This document shows, piece by piece, positions 9,144 to 17,112 of a stretch of DNA of 37,905 nucleotides (the first letter of the stretch is position 1; every line of letters starts with the position of its first letter). Position numbers and translations under genes: made by a program. Below the pieces are notes generated by a model. That model searched no databases, was not told the origin of the DNA, and worked only from the letters and a program-made list of their open reading frames with translations. Source of the DNA: Segatella oulorum JCM 14966 (GTDB taxonomy: Bacteria; Bacteroidota; Bacteroidia; Bacteroidales; Bacteroidaceae); NCBI RefSeq assembly GCF_000613785.1, contig NZ_BAJQ01000025.1, forward strand, positions 1 to 37,905, in the 5' to 3' direction.

Positions 9144-9200
9144 TGGGGCAGTGTAATGCTTATCGGGGTTATTTTATCCCTGTTTGTTGCCGTACTTTTG
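9144..9200 (+). promoter_or_regulatory. ABC-operon promoter with AraC-type half-sites
   Basis: Plus strand: a weak distal half-site TGGGGCAG (9144-9151), 13 nt, proximal half-site GGGGTTAT (9165-9172), 20 nt, then the -7 box TACTTTTG (9193-9200). The proximal site is part of the near-palindrome GGGGTTATTTTATCCC (9165-9180). The box lies upstream of ATG 9229 but downstream of the in-frame start at 9184, which decides the gene start. It diverges from the receptor promoter within one 199-bp intergenic region. Confidence 0.62.
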
Positions 9201-9228
9201 TAGCAGAAAAGATCAAAACGACACATAT

Positions 9229-10974
9229 ATGGATAAACAAAAAGTCAGACCTCTTGATGAGGAACGGGAGAGCCGTAGCCTGCTCTCCAATGCTGTGGTT
9301 ATATTGCACCTTATTTTAGGCACACTCCCTATACTGCTTGTAGTGTGGGCTGTGGACAAGTTGATAAATGGCACACTCTCTCCCATAATAGTTTGGGGTA
9401 TTGGAGGAATAATGATACTATTTGCAATGCTTCGAGGCGTATTCTATGGAACCTCAATTTGGCGGGCACACCGGTCGGCTTACAATGCCCTTACACGATT
9501 GAGGTTGCGTATCATAAGTCATCTGCAACGCTTGCCGCTCGGTTTCTTTCAAGAACGGAAAGTTGGCGACTTGGTGAATATTATCAACCATGATGTGGAA
9601 CAAATTGAAATTTATTTAGCACATGGATTACCCGAAATCCTTTCGGCTACGCTTTTTCCTGCCTTACTCTGGGTAATCATTATGGTGTTGGACTGGCGTT
9701 TGGGGCTGTCGCTCATTTCTCTTTTGCCTGTAGCATTTCTTCTGCAAATGGCTGTCAAAACACTTTGGGGAAAGAGCTTTCAACACTTTATGGAAAGTAC
9801 GCAAAAAATGTCGGAAGACCTTTTGGAATATGTGGCTACCATATCGGTAATCAAAGCCTTCAGTAACGAGGAAAATAGAACGGAACGAGTACTTGGTGGT
9901 ATGCGCGACTACATCCGTTGGGTAAAGCGGAGCATGTTTAGCGTTACCGTTCCCATGACATTGATAACGATGCTCTTGGAAGGTGGTATCGTGGTAATGA
10001 CTCTTGTCGGGCTATGGCTGATGACTTCGGGCGAACTGACGGTGGCACGTTTTATCCTTGCCCTGATATTGGGCGGACTGTTCTCGTCCTCCTTTGCTAA
10101 GTTGGCAACATTCCAACATTTCCGAATCGTCTATGGTCAGTCGTTGGCAAAAGTGCAGTCCATCACAGAGGTACAGACAAAGGACACGGCGGACAAGAAA
10201 ATGGATACGACACAAACGGATGTTTGTTTCGAGCACGTTACATTTTCCTATCCAAACAAGGAAGACAATGCGCTAAAAGATGTATGTCTTCAATTTCCGA
10301 AAGGTAGTCATACAGCTATCGTAGGCGAGTCAGGGTCGGGAAAAACCACGCTGGCAAGTTTGATGATGGGGTTCTGGCACCCCCAAACAGGTACTATCCG
10401 ATTGGGAGGAGAGAATATTACGGAACTCTCCGAACGTAATATCGCTGATTATTTTTCGATGGTACAGCAGGAGGTTTTTCTCTTTAATACAACCATTCGG
10501 GATAATATCCGTATAGGAAGACCTACCGCCACACAAAAGGAAGTGGAAACGGCAGCACAGCGTGCTCATATTCATGATTTTATCATGGGATTGCCGAATG
10601 GTTATGATACGCTGGCAGGCGAAGCTGGCGTAAAATTCTCCGGCGGAGAAAAACAGCGTATTTCCATTGCCCGAATGTTGCTCAAAGACTCTCCAATAGT
10701 TATTCTCGATGAAGCCACCGCTGCTTTGGACGGAGAGAATGAGAAACTAATCCAAGAAGCTCTTGATGAATTGCAGCGCAACAAGACCGTCATTACCATT
10801 GCCCATCGTCTCAATACGATTCAGGATATGGAGCGTATTGTTGTGATGGACAAAGGGCAGGTTGTCTCAAAAGGAACACACCAAGAACTGATGAAAGACT
10901 GTTCTCTGTACCGCAATATGACGGAGACGCAAGAACAAGTAAGTAAATGGCAACTGAAAGAAGAGGAGGTATAA
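9229..10974 (+). CDS. ABC half-transporter, exporter fold (permease plus ATPase), first of a pair
   Basis: This 581-residue protein fuses a six-helix type I exporter membrane domain (about 20-315) to an ATPase. It has Walker A VGESGSGKTT, a Q-loop in MVQQEVFLF, signature FSGGEKQR, Walker B VILDEATAALD with the catalytic glutamate, and H-loop IAHR. The start at 9229 (MDKQKVRPLDEE) is preferred over 9184 because a promoter box lies at 9193-9200. The stop is 3 nt from the next ABC gene, so the two should form a heterodimer. Exporter-fold pairs next to siderophore receptors and AraC regulators (YbtPQ, IrtAB) act as importers of metal-siderophores. Import is therefore inferred from context, and export of a siderophore cannot be excluded. 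Confidence 0.88.
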   Translation: MDKQKVRPLDEERESRSLLSNAVVILHLILGTLPILLVVWAVDKLINGTLSPIIVWGIGGIMILFAMLRGVFYGTSIWRAHRSAYNALTRLRLRIISHLQRLPLGFFQERKVGDLVNIINHDVEQIEIYLAHGLPEILSATLFPALLWVIIMVLDWRLGLSLISLLPVAFLLQMAVKTLWGKSFQHFMESTQKMSEDLLEYVATISVIKAFSNEENRTERVLGGMRDYIRWVKRSMFSVTVPMTLITMLLEGGIVVMTLVGLWLMTSGELTVARFILALILGGLFSSSFAKLATFQHFRIVYGQSLAKVQSITEVQTKDTADKKMDTTQTDVCFEHVTFSYPNKEDNALKDVCLQFPKGSHTAIVGESGSGKTTLASLMMGFWHPQTGTIRLGGENITELSERNIADYFSMVQQEVFLFNTTIRDNIRIGRPTATQKEVETAAQRAHIHDFIMGLPNGYDTLAGEAGVKFSGGEKQRISIARMLLKDSPIVILDEATAALDGENEKLIQEALDELQRNKTVITIAHRLNTIQDMERIVVMDKGQVVSKGTHQELMKDCSLYRNMTETQEQVSKWQLKEEEV

Positions 10975-10977
10975 ACA

Positions 10978-12675
10978 ATGGTACGCAATATATTGAATGA
11001 ATTGACCGCTCGCGGAGTGCGGCATCTGATTATCTCTGCACTGTTTTTCGTGGTTTATGCTCTTTGTGGCACGGCAATCATGCTAACCGTCTTGTTCCTT
11101 ATCGACCGTCATATACAGGGAGAAAGCATCTCTTTCATTTCGGCAGCATGGTTACTTGGCGGTCTGCTGGTATTGAAAACCCTATCCAATGCCATTGCCG
11201 ATATGAGCAAGCATTTTGCCGGATTTGATCTTGTGGAACGTATCCGCGAGAAAATCATATTGAAACTGAAAATGTTCTCACTCGGTTTCTATACCAATGA
11301 GCGTCTGGGAGAGATAAGTACAGTCATTCACAAAGACGTGGATAACATGGAAATGGTAGTAGGACATCTATGGACACGGATGTCTGCTGATTTCATTGTA
11401 GCTCTGATACTTGGCATCGGACTGTTCTGTGTGGACTGGCGTATGGGATTGGCGATGATTGCCATCCTTCCCGTTGCCCTTTTCTCTCTATATCAGGGCA
11501 TCCGCTCGGGAATGAAAGCACAGCAGGAGGCACAAGACGGTTTGGCGGATATGGTCAGCCTTTTCGTGGAATATGTCAAGGGCATACCCGTACTGAAAAT
11601 ATTCGGAGGAAAAGGAATGTTCCGTGACAGACTCGACCGTTCTGTCAGCGAGTTCGGGGAAAGCAGCAAGAAGACTTCTCGTTTAGCAGCTGTGAATGTG
11701 GGCAGATATGTCTTTCTCATTGAGCTGGCTTTCGCACTGATGGCAACGCTTGGTCTTTGGTGGACTTGGCGTGGCGAACTTTCCCTTTTCGCTTACCTGA
11801 TGTTCGTCATCGTCTCGAAAGAATTCTACAAACCTTTTGTCAATATGGAGAGTCATTGGCTGAACTACATCAAGGTAAAGGATAGCTACGAACGCATTTC
11901 TCGTCTGTTGGATGCTCCCGTGATCGTCGATCCCGACCAACCGAAAACGGCGGAACGCTTTGACCTCTCATTTGAAAACATAGGGTTCCATTACGAAAAA
12001 AAGGGGTTCAAGATGAAAGACCTCACGTTCAATGTACCCGAACGGACGGTAACGGCTCTTGTCGGCTCGTCAGGTTCGGGCAAGACCACCATCACCAATC
12101 TACTGCTCCGCTTTTGGGAACCACAGACGGGTTGTATCCGTATCGGCGGAGTGAACATACGGGAAATGGACTACGATTATCTGCTCGGCAAAATCAGCGT
12201 GGTAATGCAGAACGTCATTCTCTTTTCCGACACTATCGCCAACAATATCAAGGTTGGCAACCGCAATGCCACACAGGGGGAAATCGAGGAAGCCGCACGT
12301 CGGGCGATGATACACGACTTCATCGTAAGTTTGCCCGATGGTTACGAAACGATAATCGGGGAGAACGGCTTGGGGTTGTCGGGCGGACAGAAGCAACGCC
12401 TCTCCATCGCCCGTGCCTTCCTCAAGGATGCTCCCATCCTCCTTTTGGACGAGATAACGAGCAATGTCGATCCCGTCAATGAATACAAAATACAGCAAGC
12501 GATGTCCGCCCTTATCCGTAACCGTACGGTCTTGGTCATTGCTCACCATTTGCAAACCATCCGCAACGCCCACCAGATTATCGTGATGGACAAGGGACGG
12601 CTTATGGAGAAGGGTACGCATGCCGAACTCAAAGCTAAAGCAGGATTGTACTGTAGCTTGTTGGAGATGCAATAA
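10978..12675 (+). CDS. ABC half-transporter, exporter fold, second of a pair
   Basis: This 565-residue partner of the preceding gene starts 3 nt after its stop. The membrane domain (about 15-310) is followed by an ATPase with Walker A VGSSGSGKTT, signature LSGGQKQR, Walker B ILLLDEITSNVD and H-loop IAHH. The D-loop SNVD differs from the usual SALD seen more closely in the partner (AALD). Both nucleotide sites keep the catalytic glutamate, so no site is obviously dead. To the eye the DNA is more GC-rich than the receptor and RND genes to the left. A terminator follows at 12697. Most likely it is the second subunit of a YbtPQ/IrtAB-like metal-chelate transporter. Confidence 0.88.
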   Translation: MVRNILNELTARGVRHLIISALFFVVYALCGTAIMLTVLFLIDRHIQGESISFISAAWLLGGLLVLKTLSNAIADMSKHFAGFDLVERIREKIILKLKMFSLGFYTNERLGEISTVIHKDVDNMEMVVGHLWTRMSADFIVALILGIGLFCVDWRMGLAMIAILPVALFSLYQGIRSGMKAQQEAQDGLADMVSLFVEYVKGIPVLKIFGGKGMFRDRLDRSVSEFGESSKKTSRLAAVNVGRYVFLIELAFALMATLGLWWTWRGELSLFAYLMFVIVSKEFYKPFVNMESHWLNYIKVKDSYERISRLLDAPVIVDPDQPKTAERFDLSFENIGFHYEKKGFKMKDLTFNVPERTVTALVGSSGSGKTTITNLLLRFWEPQTGCIRIGGVNIREMDYDYLLGKISVVMQNVILFSDTIANNIKVGNRNATQGEIEEAARRAMIHDFIVSLPDGYETIIGENGLGLSGGQKQRLSIARAFLKDAPILLLDEITSNVDPVNEYKIQQAMSALIRNRTVLVIAHHLQTIRNAHQIIVMDKGRLMEKGTHAELKAKAGLYCSLLEMQ

Positions 12676-12696
12676 ATTGAAAGAGATAAAGAATGT

Positions 12697-12729
12697 AGAG
12701 GTATGACTTTGAGTCGTACCTCTTTTTTT
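12697..12729 (+). terminator. Rho-independent terminator of the ABC operon
   Basis: AGAGGTATGACT (12697-12708) pairs with AGTCGTACCTCT (12712-12723) through a 3-nt loop with one G-U pair, followed by a run of seven T. It lies 22 nt after the second ABC gene and closes the cargo. Confidence 0.88.
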
Positions 12730-12738
12730 GCCACTTCT

Positions 12739-12810
12739 ATCCATATCGAAGCCACAAGTACGCAGTTATCTCAAACCCCTAACATACACTGTTTCTTTGA
12801 TTTACTTTTG
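12739..12810 (+). promoter_or_regulatory. Element-core promoter: 28-bp repeat copy 1 plus -7 box
   Basis: The 28-bp sequence at 12739-12766 (it contains GAAGCCACAAGTACGCAGT) recurs with one mismatch at 23452-23479. In both places exactly 36 nt separate it from a -7 box, here TACTTTTG (12803-12810). The DUF3945 gene starts 40 nt further on. The fixed spacing points to an activator site rather than an att or transposon scar. An element-encoded regulator playing the part of RteC in CTnDOT is the likely ligand. Confidence 0.62.
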
Positions 12811-12849
12811 TCCGTGCACCGCTGTTGGTGTTATTAAATACATTGTAAT

Positions 12850-14242
12850 ATGGACGAAAAAATCAAAGACCAAGAAGTCCTTTTGGTCAAGGATCAGAAG
12901 GACGAGAATCTCAAAGCCGTCACAGGTACGGACGAGAAAGGCGGACTGAAAACCGTTCCGCCTACCGCCGAGCATGAACAGAGCTTCCTGAAGTTCGACA
13001 AGCACAGCAATGCGCTGGAAAACTTCCTTTCCAACTTCATGCGGCAGTTCAAGAACCCTACGTCGCTGAATTTCTTCAAAGTGCCCTTTGAGAGTGCCGT
13101 TGCCAGCGCACGAGTTCTCTCGGAGATGCTCAAAGCTCCGGAAGTCCCTTCCAATAAAGAGATGCTGGACTCCGCCCGTGTCAATCCTTCGGACTATGCA
13201 GGGGAGCAGAAACAGCCGTTTCAAGGTATTGATCCCGACAAGGTGAAGTGGGAGCAGTTCGAGCAGATGGGCGTAAGCCGTGAGAGTCTCGAAAAGGGCA
13301 AGCATCTTGATGACCTGCTTCAATACCGCAAAACTCCGCTTATTCCCATCGCAATCAAAATCGGAGAAGTCTCCCTTTACACCGATGCCCGTCTTTCTCT
13401 GAAAGCCTCCGGAGACGGTACGTTTATCCCCGTTGTCCACGCCATCCGCAAGGAGCCTCAATTGGAACGCGAGTTCTTCGGGCATACCTTCACCGACGAG
13501 GACAAGAAAGCCCTCAGAGAAACGGGCAACCTCGGTCGTACCGTGGAGCTGACCTTCCCCGGCAAAGCTGAGCCGACCCGCAGTTTCGTAAGCATCGACC
13601 GCCTGACGAACGACATCATCGCCCTGAGTGCCGACCGGGTACGCATCCCCGATGAAATCAAGGGCGTGAAGCTGAGCGATGAGCAGAAAAAGGAACTCTC
13701 GGAAGGCAGAAGCATCTATGTGGAGGGCATGACCTCCAAAACGGGAAAGCATTTCAATGCCAACCTTCAATTCAATGCCGACAAGCGGTCGATTGAATTT
13801 CGTTTCGGCTCTCCCAAGCAGGAACAACGCCAAAGGCAAGCCCCCGAAGCAGGAACAGCCGGAGCAAAAAGAATTGCGTGTCCCCAAGAAGATGCTGGGA
13901 CGTGAAATCTCTCCCGAAGAGCAAGCGAAGCTCAAAGCAGGTCAGACGGTCTATATGACCGGGCTTATCGACAAGAAGGGAGAGCCTTTCAATGCCTATG
14001 TACGCCCGAACTTCGAGAAGAACAAGTTCGACTTCCTCAAATGGAATCCCGACAAGTCCCAAGCCAAGGAGGTTACTCCCGACAATGCTTCCCGCACACA
14101 GGTCGCCGTCAATTCCGAAGGCAAGACCAACGAGGCTACCAAGCATGTGAAGGAGCCGCTCAAGCAGGGACAGACAGAACCTACCGCTCAGCAAGAGCAG
14201 AAGGAAGAAGAGAAGAAGCGTTCCAAGGGAATGAAAATCTAA
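12850..14242 (+). pseudogene. DUF4099/DUF3945-type mobile-element protein, frameshifted
   Basis: The first frame runs from ATG 12850 to about 13815-13830. From there the protein continues in another frame (NNAKGKPPKQEQPEQKELRV) to the stop at 14242, giving about 464 residues when joined. The break is explained by two missing A in an A-run near 13829 or by one extra base near 13820. Two C-terminal copies of one module are visible: KELSEGRSIYVEGMTSKTGK and AKLKAGQTVYMTGLIDKKGE, each followed by a beta-rich stretch. A related module ends the topoisomerase downstream. The tail is highly charged (EEEKKRSKGMKI). DUF3945 proteins accompany topoisomerase III in Bacteroidales conjugative elements; their role is unknown. 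The promoter carries the 28-bp repeat. Confidence 0.78.
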
Positions 14243-14276
14243 TCCGCCACCACTAACATCCAAAAAGTAAGAACAA

Positions 14277-16406
14277 ATGAAAGTCATCATAGCAGAAAAG
14301 CCGAGCGTCGCTCGTGAAATCGCCCGTGTCGTTCGGGCAACCAACAAGAAAGATGGTTATATCGAAGGAGGCAGCTATGCCGTCACGTGGGCATTGGGAC
14401 ACCTGATAACGGCAGCCATGCCCGAAGCCTATGGTATCAAGGGGTTCCACAAAGAGAACCTGCCGATTCTTCCTCCCGTCTTTACCCTTATTCCCCGTCA
14501 GATTAAGGAGGGCAAAGGTTATAAAGCCGATGCTGCGGCAGTCGCCCAATTGAAAGTCATCGAAAAACTCTTCCGAGCGTGCGAAGGCATTATTGTAGCC
14601 ACCGATGCCGGAAGGGAAGGTGAGTTGATCTTCAGGTTCATCTATGAGTATCTCGGCATCGCCAAACCCTTCGACCGCCTATGGATCAGTTCCTTGACGG
14701 ATAAAGCCATCAAAGAGGGACTTGCCCATCTGCAAAGCGGAGCGGCGTATGACAATCTCTATTATGCCGCCCGTGCCCGCAGCGAAGCCGACTGGTTGGT
14801 GGGTATCAATGCCACCCAAGCCATATCCATTGCGGCAGGAAGAGGCACTTACTCCTTGGGTAGGGTACAGACTCCGACTCTCTGTATGGTCTGTTCCCGT
14901 TTCTTGGAGAACAAGAAGTTCGAGCCGCAGTCATTCTGGCAACTCAGCCTTACTGTAAAGGAAGGTGATGAGAGTTTCCGTTTTTCTTCTGCCGACCGCT
15001 GGTTTGATAAGACGGAAGCCACCGCCCTGTATGATAAACTCAAACAGGCTCCTTATGCCACCGTGGAAACGATTGTGCGCAAGGAGACCAGACAGGAGCC
15101 ACCGCTTCTGTACGACTTGACCACCCTACAGAAAGAAGCGAACAGTCGGTTCGGCTATTCGGCGGAACAAACCCTTTCCTTGGCGCAGAAACTCTACGAG
15201 AAGGCGTACATCACCTATCCACGCACGGGCAGCCGTCATATCCCTGAAGATGTGTTTGCCGAAATACCTGCCTTGATAGCCTTTTTGCACGACCATTCCG
15301 TTTGGGGCCTCCATGCCCGCCGACTAACCGAATTTAATGCGCATTCGGTGGACGGCAAGAAAGTGACCGATCACCACGCTCTGCTCATTACGGGCAAGAA
15401 GCCGATAGACGTGTTTGGAGATGAGGCGGTCATCTACGATATGATAGCCGGACGTATGCTCGAAGCCTTTTCCGCCCATTGTGTGAAAGATGTCAGTACG
15501 GTTACTGCCATTTGTAAAGGTATAAAGTTCATCCTCAAAGGTGAAATCATCAAGAAAGAGGGTTGGCGTGCCGTCCTCAAAAACAGCAGGAAAAAAGACA
15601 AGGAGCAAGCAGAAGCCGAAGAACGGGAAAGTCGGGAGAATGGAGAAGGTATCATCATCCCCCAATGGGAGGAAGGCGGACAGCTTCCGCTCTGTGCCTG
15701 TTCGCTGGCACAAGGAACGACCAAGCCCAAGCCCCTGCACACGGAAAGTTCGCTGTTGGCAGCTATGGAGACGGCAGGTAAGGAATTGGAGGACGAGGAA
15801 TTGCGTGCGCAGCTCAAAGATTGCGGTATCGGCACACCCGCAACCCGTGCCGCCATCATCGAAACCCTCTTTGCCCGTGAATACATGGTGCGCCAAAAGA
15901 AGTCGCTCGTCCCTACTGAGAAAGGACTTGCCGTCTATTCCATCGTTAGGGAAATGAAAATCGGCAATGCCGAGATGACCGGACAGTGGGAAGCGGACTT
16001 GGCGAGAATCGAACGGGGAGAGTTGAAAGAGCAAGAGTTTCGCAAGGGTATCGAAAACTACGCCACACAGATTACCGATGAACTGCTCTCCTCCAAAATC
16101 CTCTTTCCCAAGAAACAGAGCGACATCCATTGCCCCAAATGCGGCAAAGGCTCATTGGTCTTCTATCCTCGATGTGCCAAATGTTCCGATGCCGATTGCG
16201 GTCTGACGCTTTTCCGCAGCGTGGCAGGCAAGAACCTCACGGACGAGCGACTGACGCAGTTGGCGGTGAACGGGGAGACGGGCATCATCAAGGGCTTCAC
16301 CTCCAAAACGGGCAAAAGCTTCGAGGCTTCTCTTTCGTTGGACGGGGACTTCAAAACGGTCTTTGTCTTTCCCGAACGCAAGAAACCGGGCAAATCCCGA
16401 AGGTAA
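14277..16406 (+). CDS. topB: DNA topoisomerase III (type IA), counterpart of CTnDOT exc
   Basis: This 709-residue type IA topoisomerase has an N-terminal Toprim domain (MKVIIAEKPSVARE; ATDAGREGE, with Asp110 and Glu115), the central gate domains, and the active-site tyrosine in YITYPRTGSRH (Tyr314 with Arg316). A CXXC-type zinc element follows (CPKCGKG...CAKCSDADCG), then a C-terminal repeat (GIIKGFTSKTGKSFEASL) that resembles the modules of the upstream DUF3945 protein. The length is typical of mobile-element topoisomerases of Bacteroidales. In CTnDOT the equivalent gene, exc, lies in the excision operon. It is probably transcribed with DUF3945 from the promoter at 12803. It relaxes or decatenates DNA during excision or transfer, the latter by inference. 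Confidence 0.92.
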   Translation: MKVIIAEKPSVAREIARVVRATNKKDGYIEGGSYAVTWALGHLITAAMPEAYGIKGFHKENLPILPPVFTLIPRQIKEGKGYKADAAAVAQLKVIEKLFRACEGIIVATDAGREGELIFRFIYEYLGIAKPFDRLWISSLTDKAIKEGLAHLQSGAAYDNLYYAARARSEADWLVGINATQAISIAAGRGTYSLGRVQTPTLCMVCSRFLENKKFEPQSFWQLSLTVKEGDESFRFSSADRWFDKTEATALYDKLKQAPYATVETIVRKETRQEPPLLYDLTTLQKEANSRFGYSAEQTLSLAQKLYEKAYITYPRTGSRHIPEDVFAEIPALIAFLHDHSVWGLHARRLTEFNAHSVDGKKVTDHHALLITGKKPIDVFGDEAVIYDMIAGRMLEAFSAHCVKDVSTVTAICKGIKFILKGEIIKKEGWRAVLKNSRKKDKEQAEAEERESRENGEGIIIPQWEEGGQLPLCACSLAQGTTKPKPLHTESSLLAAMETAGKELEDEELRAQLKDCGIGTPATRAAIIETLFAREYMVRQKKSLVPTEKGLAVYSIVREMKIGNAEMTGQWEADLARIERGELKEQEFRKGIENYATQITDELLSSKILFPKKQSDIHCPKCGKGSLVFYPRCAKCSDADCGLTLFRSVAGKNLTDERLTQLAVNGETGIIKGFTSKTGKSFEASLSLDGDFKTVFVFPERKKPGKSRR

Positions 16407-16486
16407 ATCCTCGTAAATTGCTAATTTTGCCACTGAATGATGCGGTCATAAACAATCATCTTGTTTTTACTGCGGATTTTAGTGGT

Positions 16487-16512
16487 GGCACTCGGCGGGG
16501 ACGTCGAGTGCC
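16487..16512 (+). terminator. Hairpin after topoisomerase III, possible terminator
   Basis: GGCACTCG (16487-16494) pairs perfectly with CGAGTGCC (16505-16512) across a 10-nt GC-rich loop that can add further pairs. Only TTTG follows, so termination would be weak. It lies 80 nt after the topB stop, in the 274-bp gap before DUF1896. Confidence 0.5.
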
Positions 16513-16573
16513 TTTGCATTATAACGTCATGCCCTAAAAGACACCGGAGAGCCTCTCTTTCCAAACCGGACGA

Positions 16574-16648
16574 CTGAAAAGCAAAAAGCTTATAAGCTTT
16601 CTCTCAATTACTCCTAAGCTTTTGTCCAATTACTTAGGTGCTTTTCAG
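16574..16648 (+). ncRNA. Predicted three-way-junction structure upstream of DUF1896 (leader element or DNA site)
   Basis: An outer perfect 10-bp stem, CTGAAAAGCA (16574-16583) with TGCTTTTCAG (16639-16648), encloses two inner hairpins. One is the perfect palindrome AAAGCTTATAAGCTTT (16585-16600), the other CCTAAG (16613-16618) with CTTAGG (16633-16638). Overlapping direct repeats AAGCTTT-N15 begin at 16594 and 16616, and CAATTACT occurs twice. The structure ends 32 nt before the DUF1896 ATG. It could be a folded mRNA leader, a set of protein sites, or a single-strand origin or nick-region structure. No homologous RNA family is recognised. Confidence 0.5.
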
Positions 16649-16680
16649 GGCAACTCAAAACATTCACTAAAATCACAGAT

Positions 16681-17112
16681 ATGACAGCCATTCATTTTTC
16701 ATACTACGAGCTATCCCTACTCTCTTTTCTTCGGGAAAGCCATCCCGAGAAAGCCGATGACATCCCTTTTATCAAGGAACGTGCGGCAGCCGCTTCCGAA
16801 GCCTATGCTGAAGCCTTCGATACGGGAGCCTCCCTCGCCGAATGTATCGGCATTGCCAATAAGACACTCTATGCGGGTCTGCACTTCTCCTGCCACGATA
16901 CCATCTCTTCCGTTCTTTGGAACGAGTTCTCTGCTGAGGTGCCGCTTGAAGCTGTCAGGGGGACCGCCATCCGTCTGCGCCCGCTCTTGGAAGAGGTTTT
17001 TGCCAAGTATCCGATTTCGGACGAGTTCGCCTATATGCCCGAATACAACTCCCTCTATACGGAGATTACGGGTTTTGTCCAACTAAAACTCGAAGAAGAT
17101 GGCAAGTTATAA
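16681..17112 (+). CDS. DUF1896 family protein
   Basis: This 143-residue soluble protein is helical. The text FSYYELSLLSFLRESHPEKA at the start and the LHFSCHDTISSVLWNEF stretch in the middle match the DUF1896 family, found almost only in Bacteroidota conjugative elements. Its last 14 bases overlap the start of the methylase/helicase gene, so the two are translationally coupled, and a joint role in element maintenance or transfer is likely. No catalytic motif is visible. A structured non-coding element precedes it. Confidence 0.8.
   Translation: MTAIHFSYYELSLLSFLRESHPEKADDIPFIKERAAAASEAYAEAFDTGASLAECIGIANKTLYAGLHFSCHDTISSVLWNEFSAEVPLEAVRGTAIRLRPLLEEVFAKYPISDEFAYMPEYNSLYTEITGFVQLKLEEDGKL

Noticed and set aside
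9184..9228. Upstream start of the first ABC gene at 9184
   Set aside because: The promoter -7 box at 9193-9200 would lie inside the coding region; MDKQKVRPLDEE at 9229 is the better start.
12802..13935. 377-residue open frame opposite the DUF3945 gene
   Set aside because: Shadow frame produced by the codon bias of the real gene; no recognisable domain.
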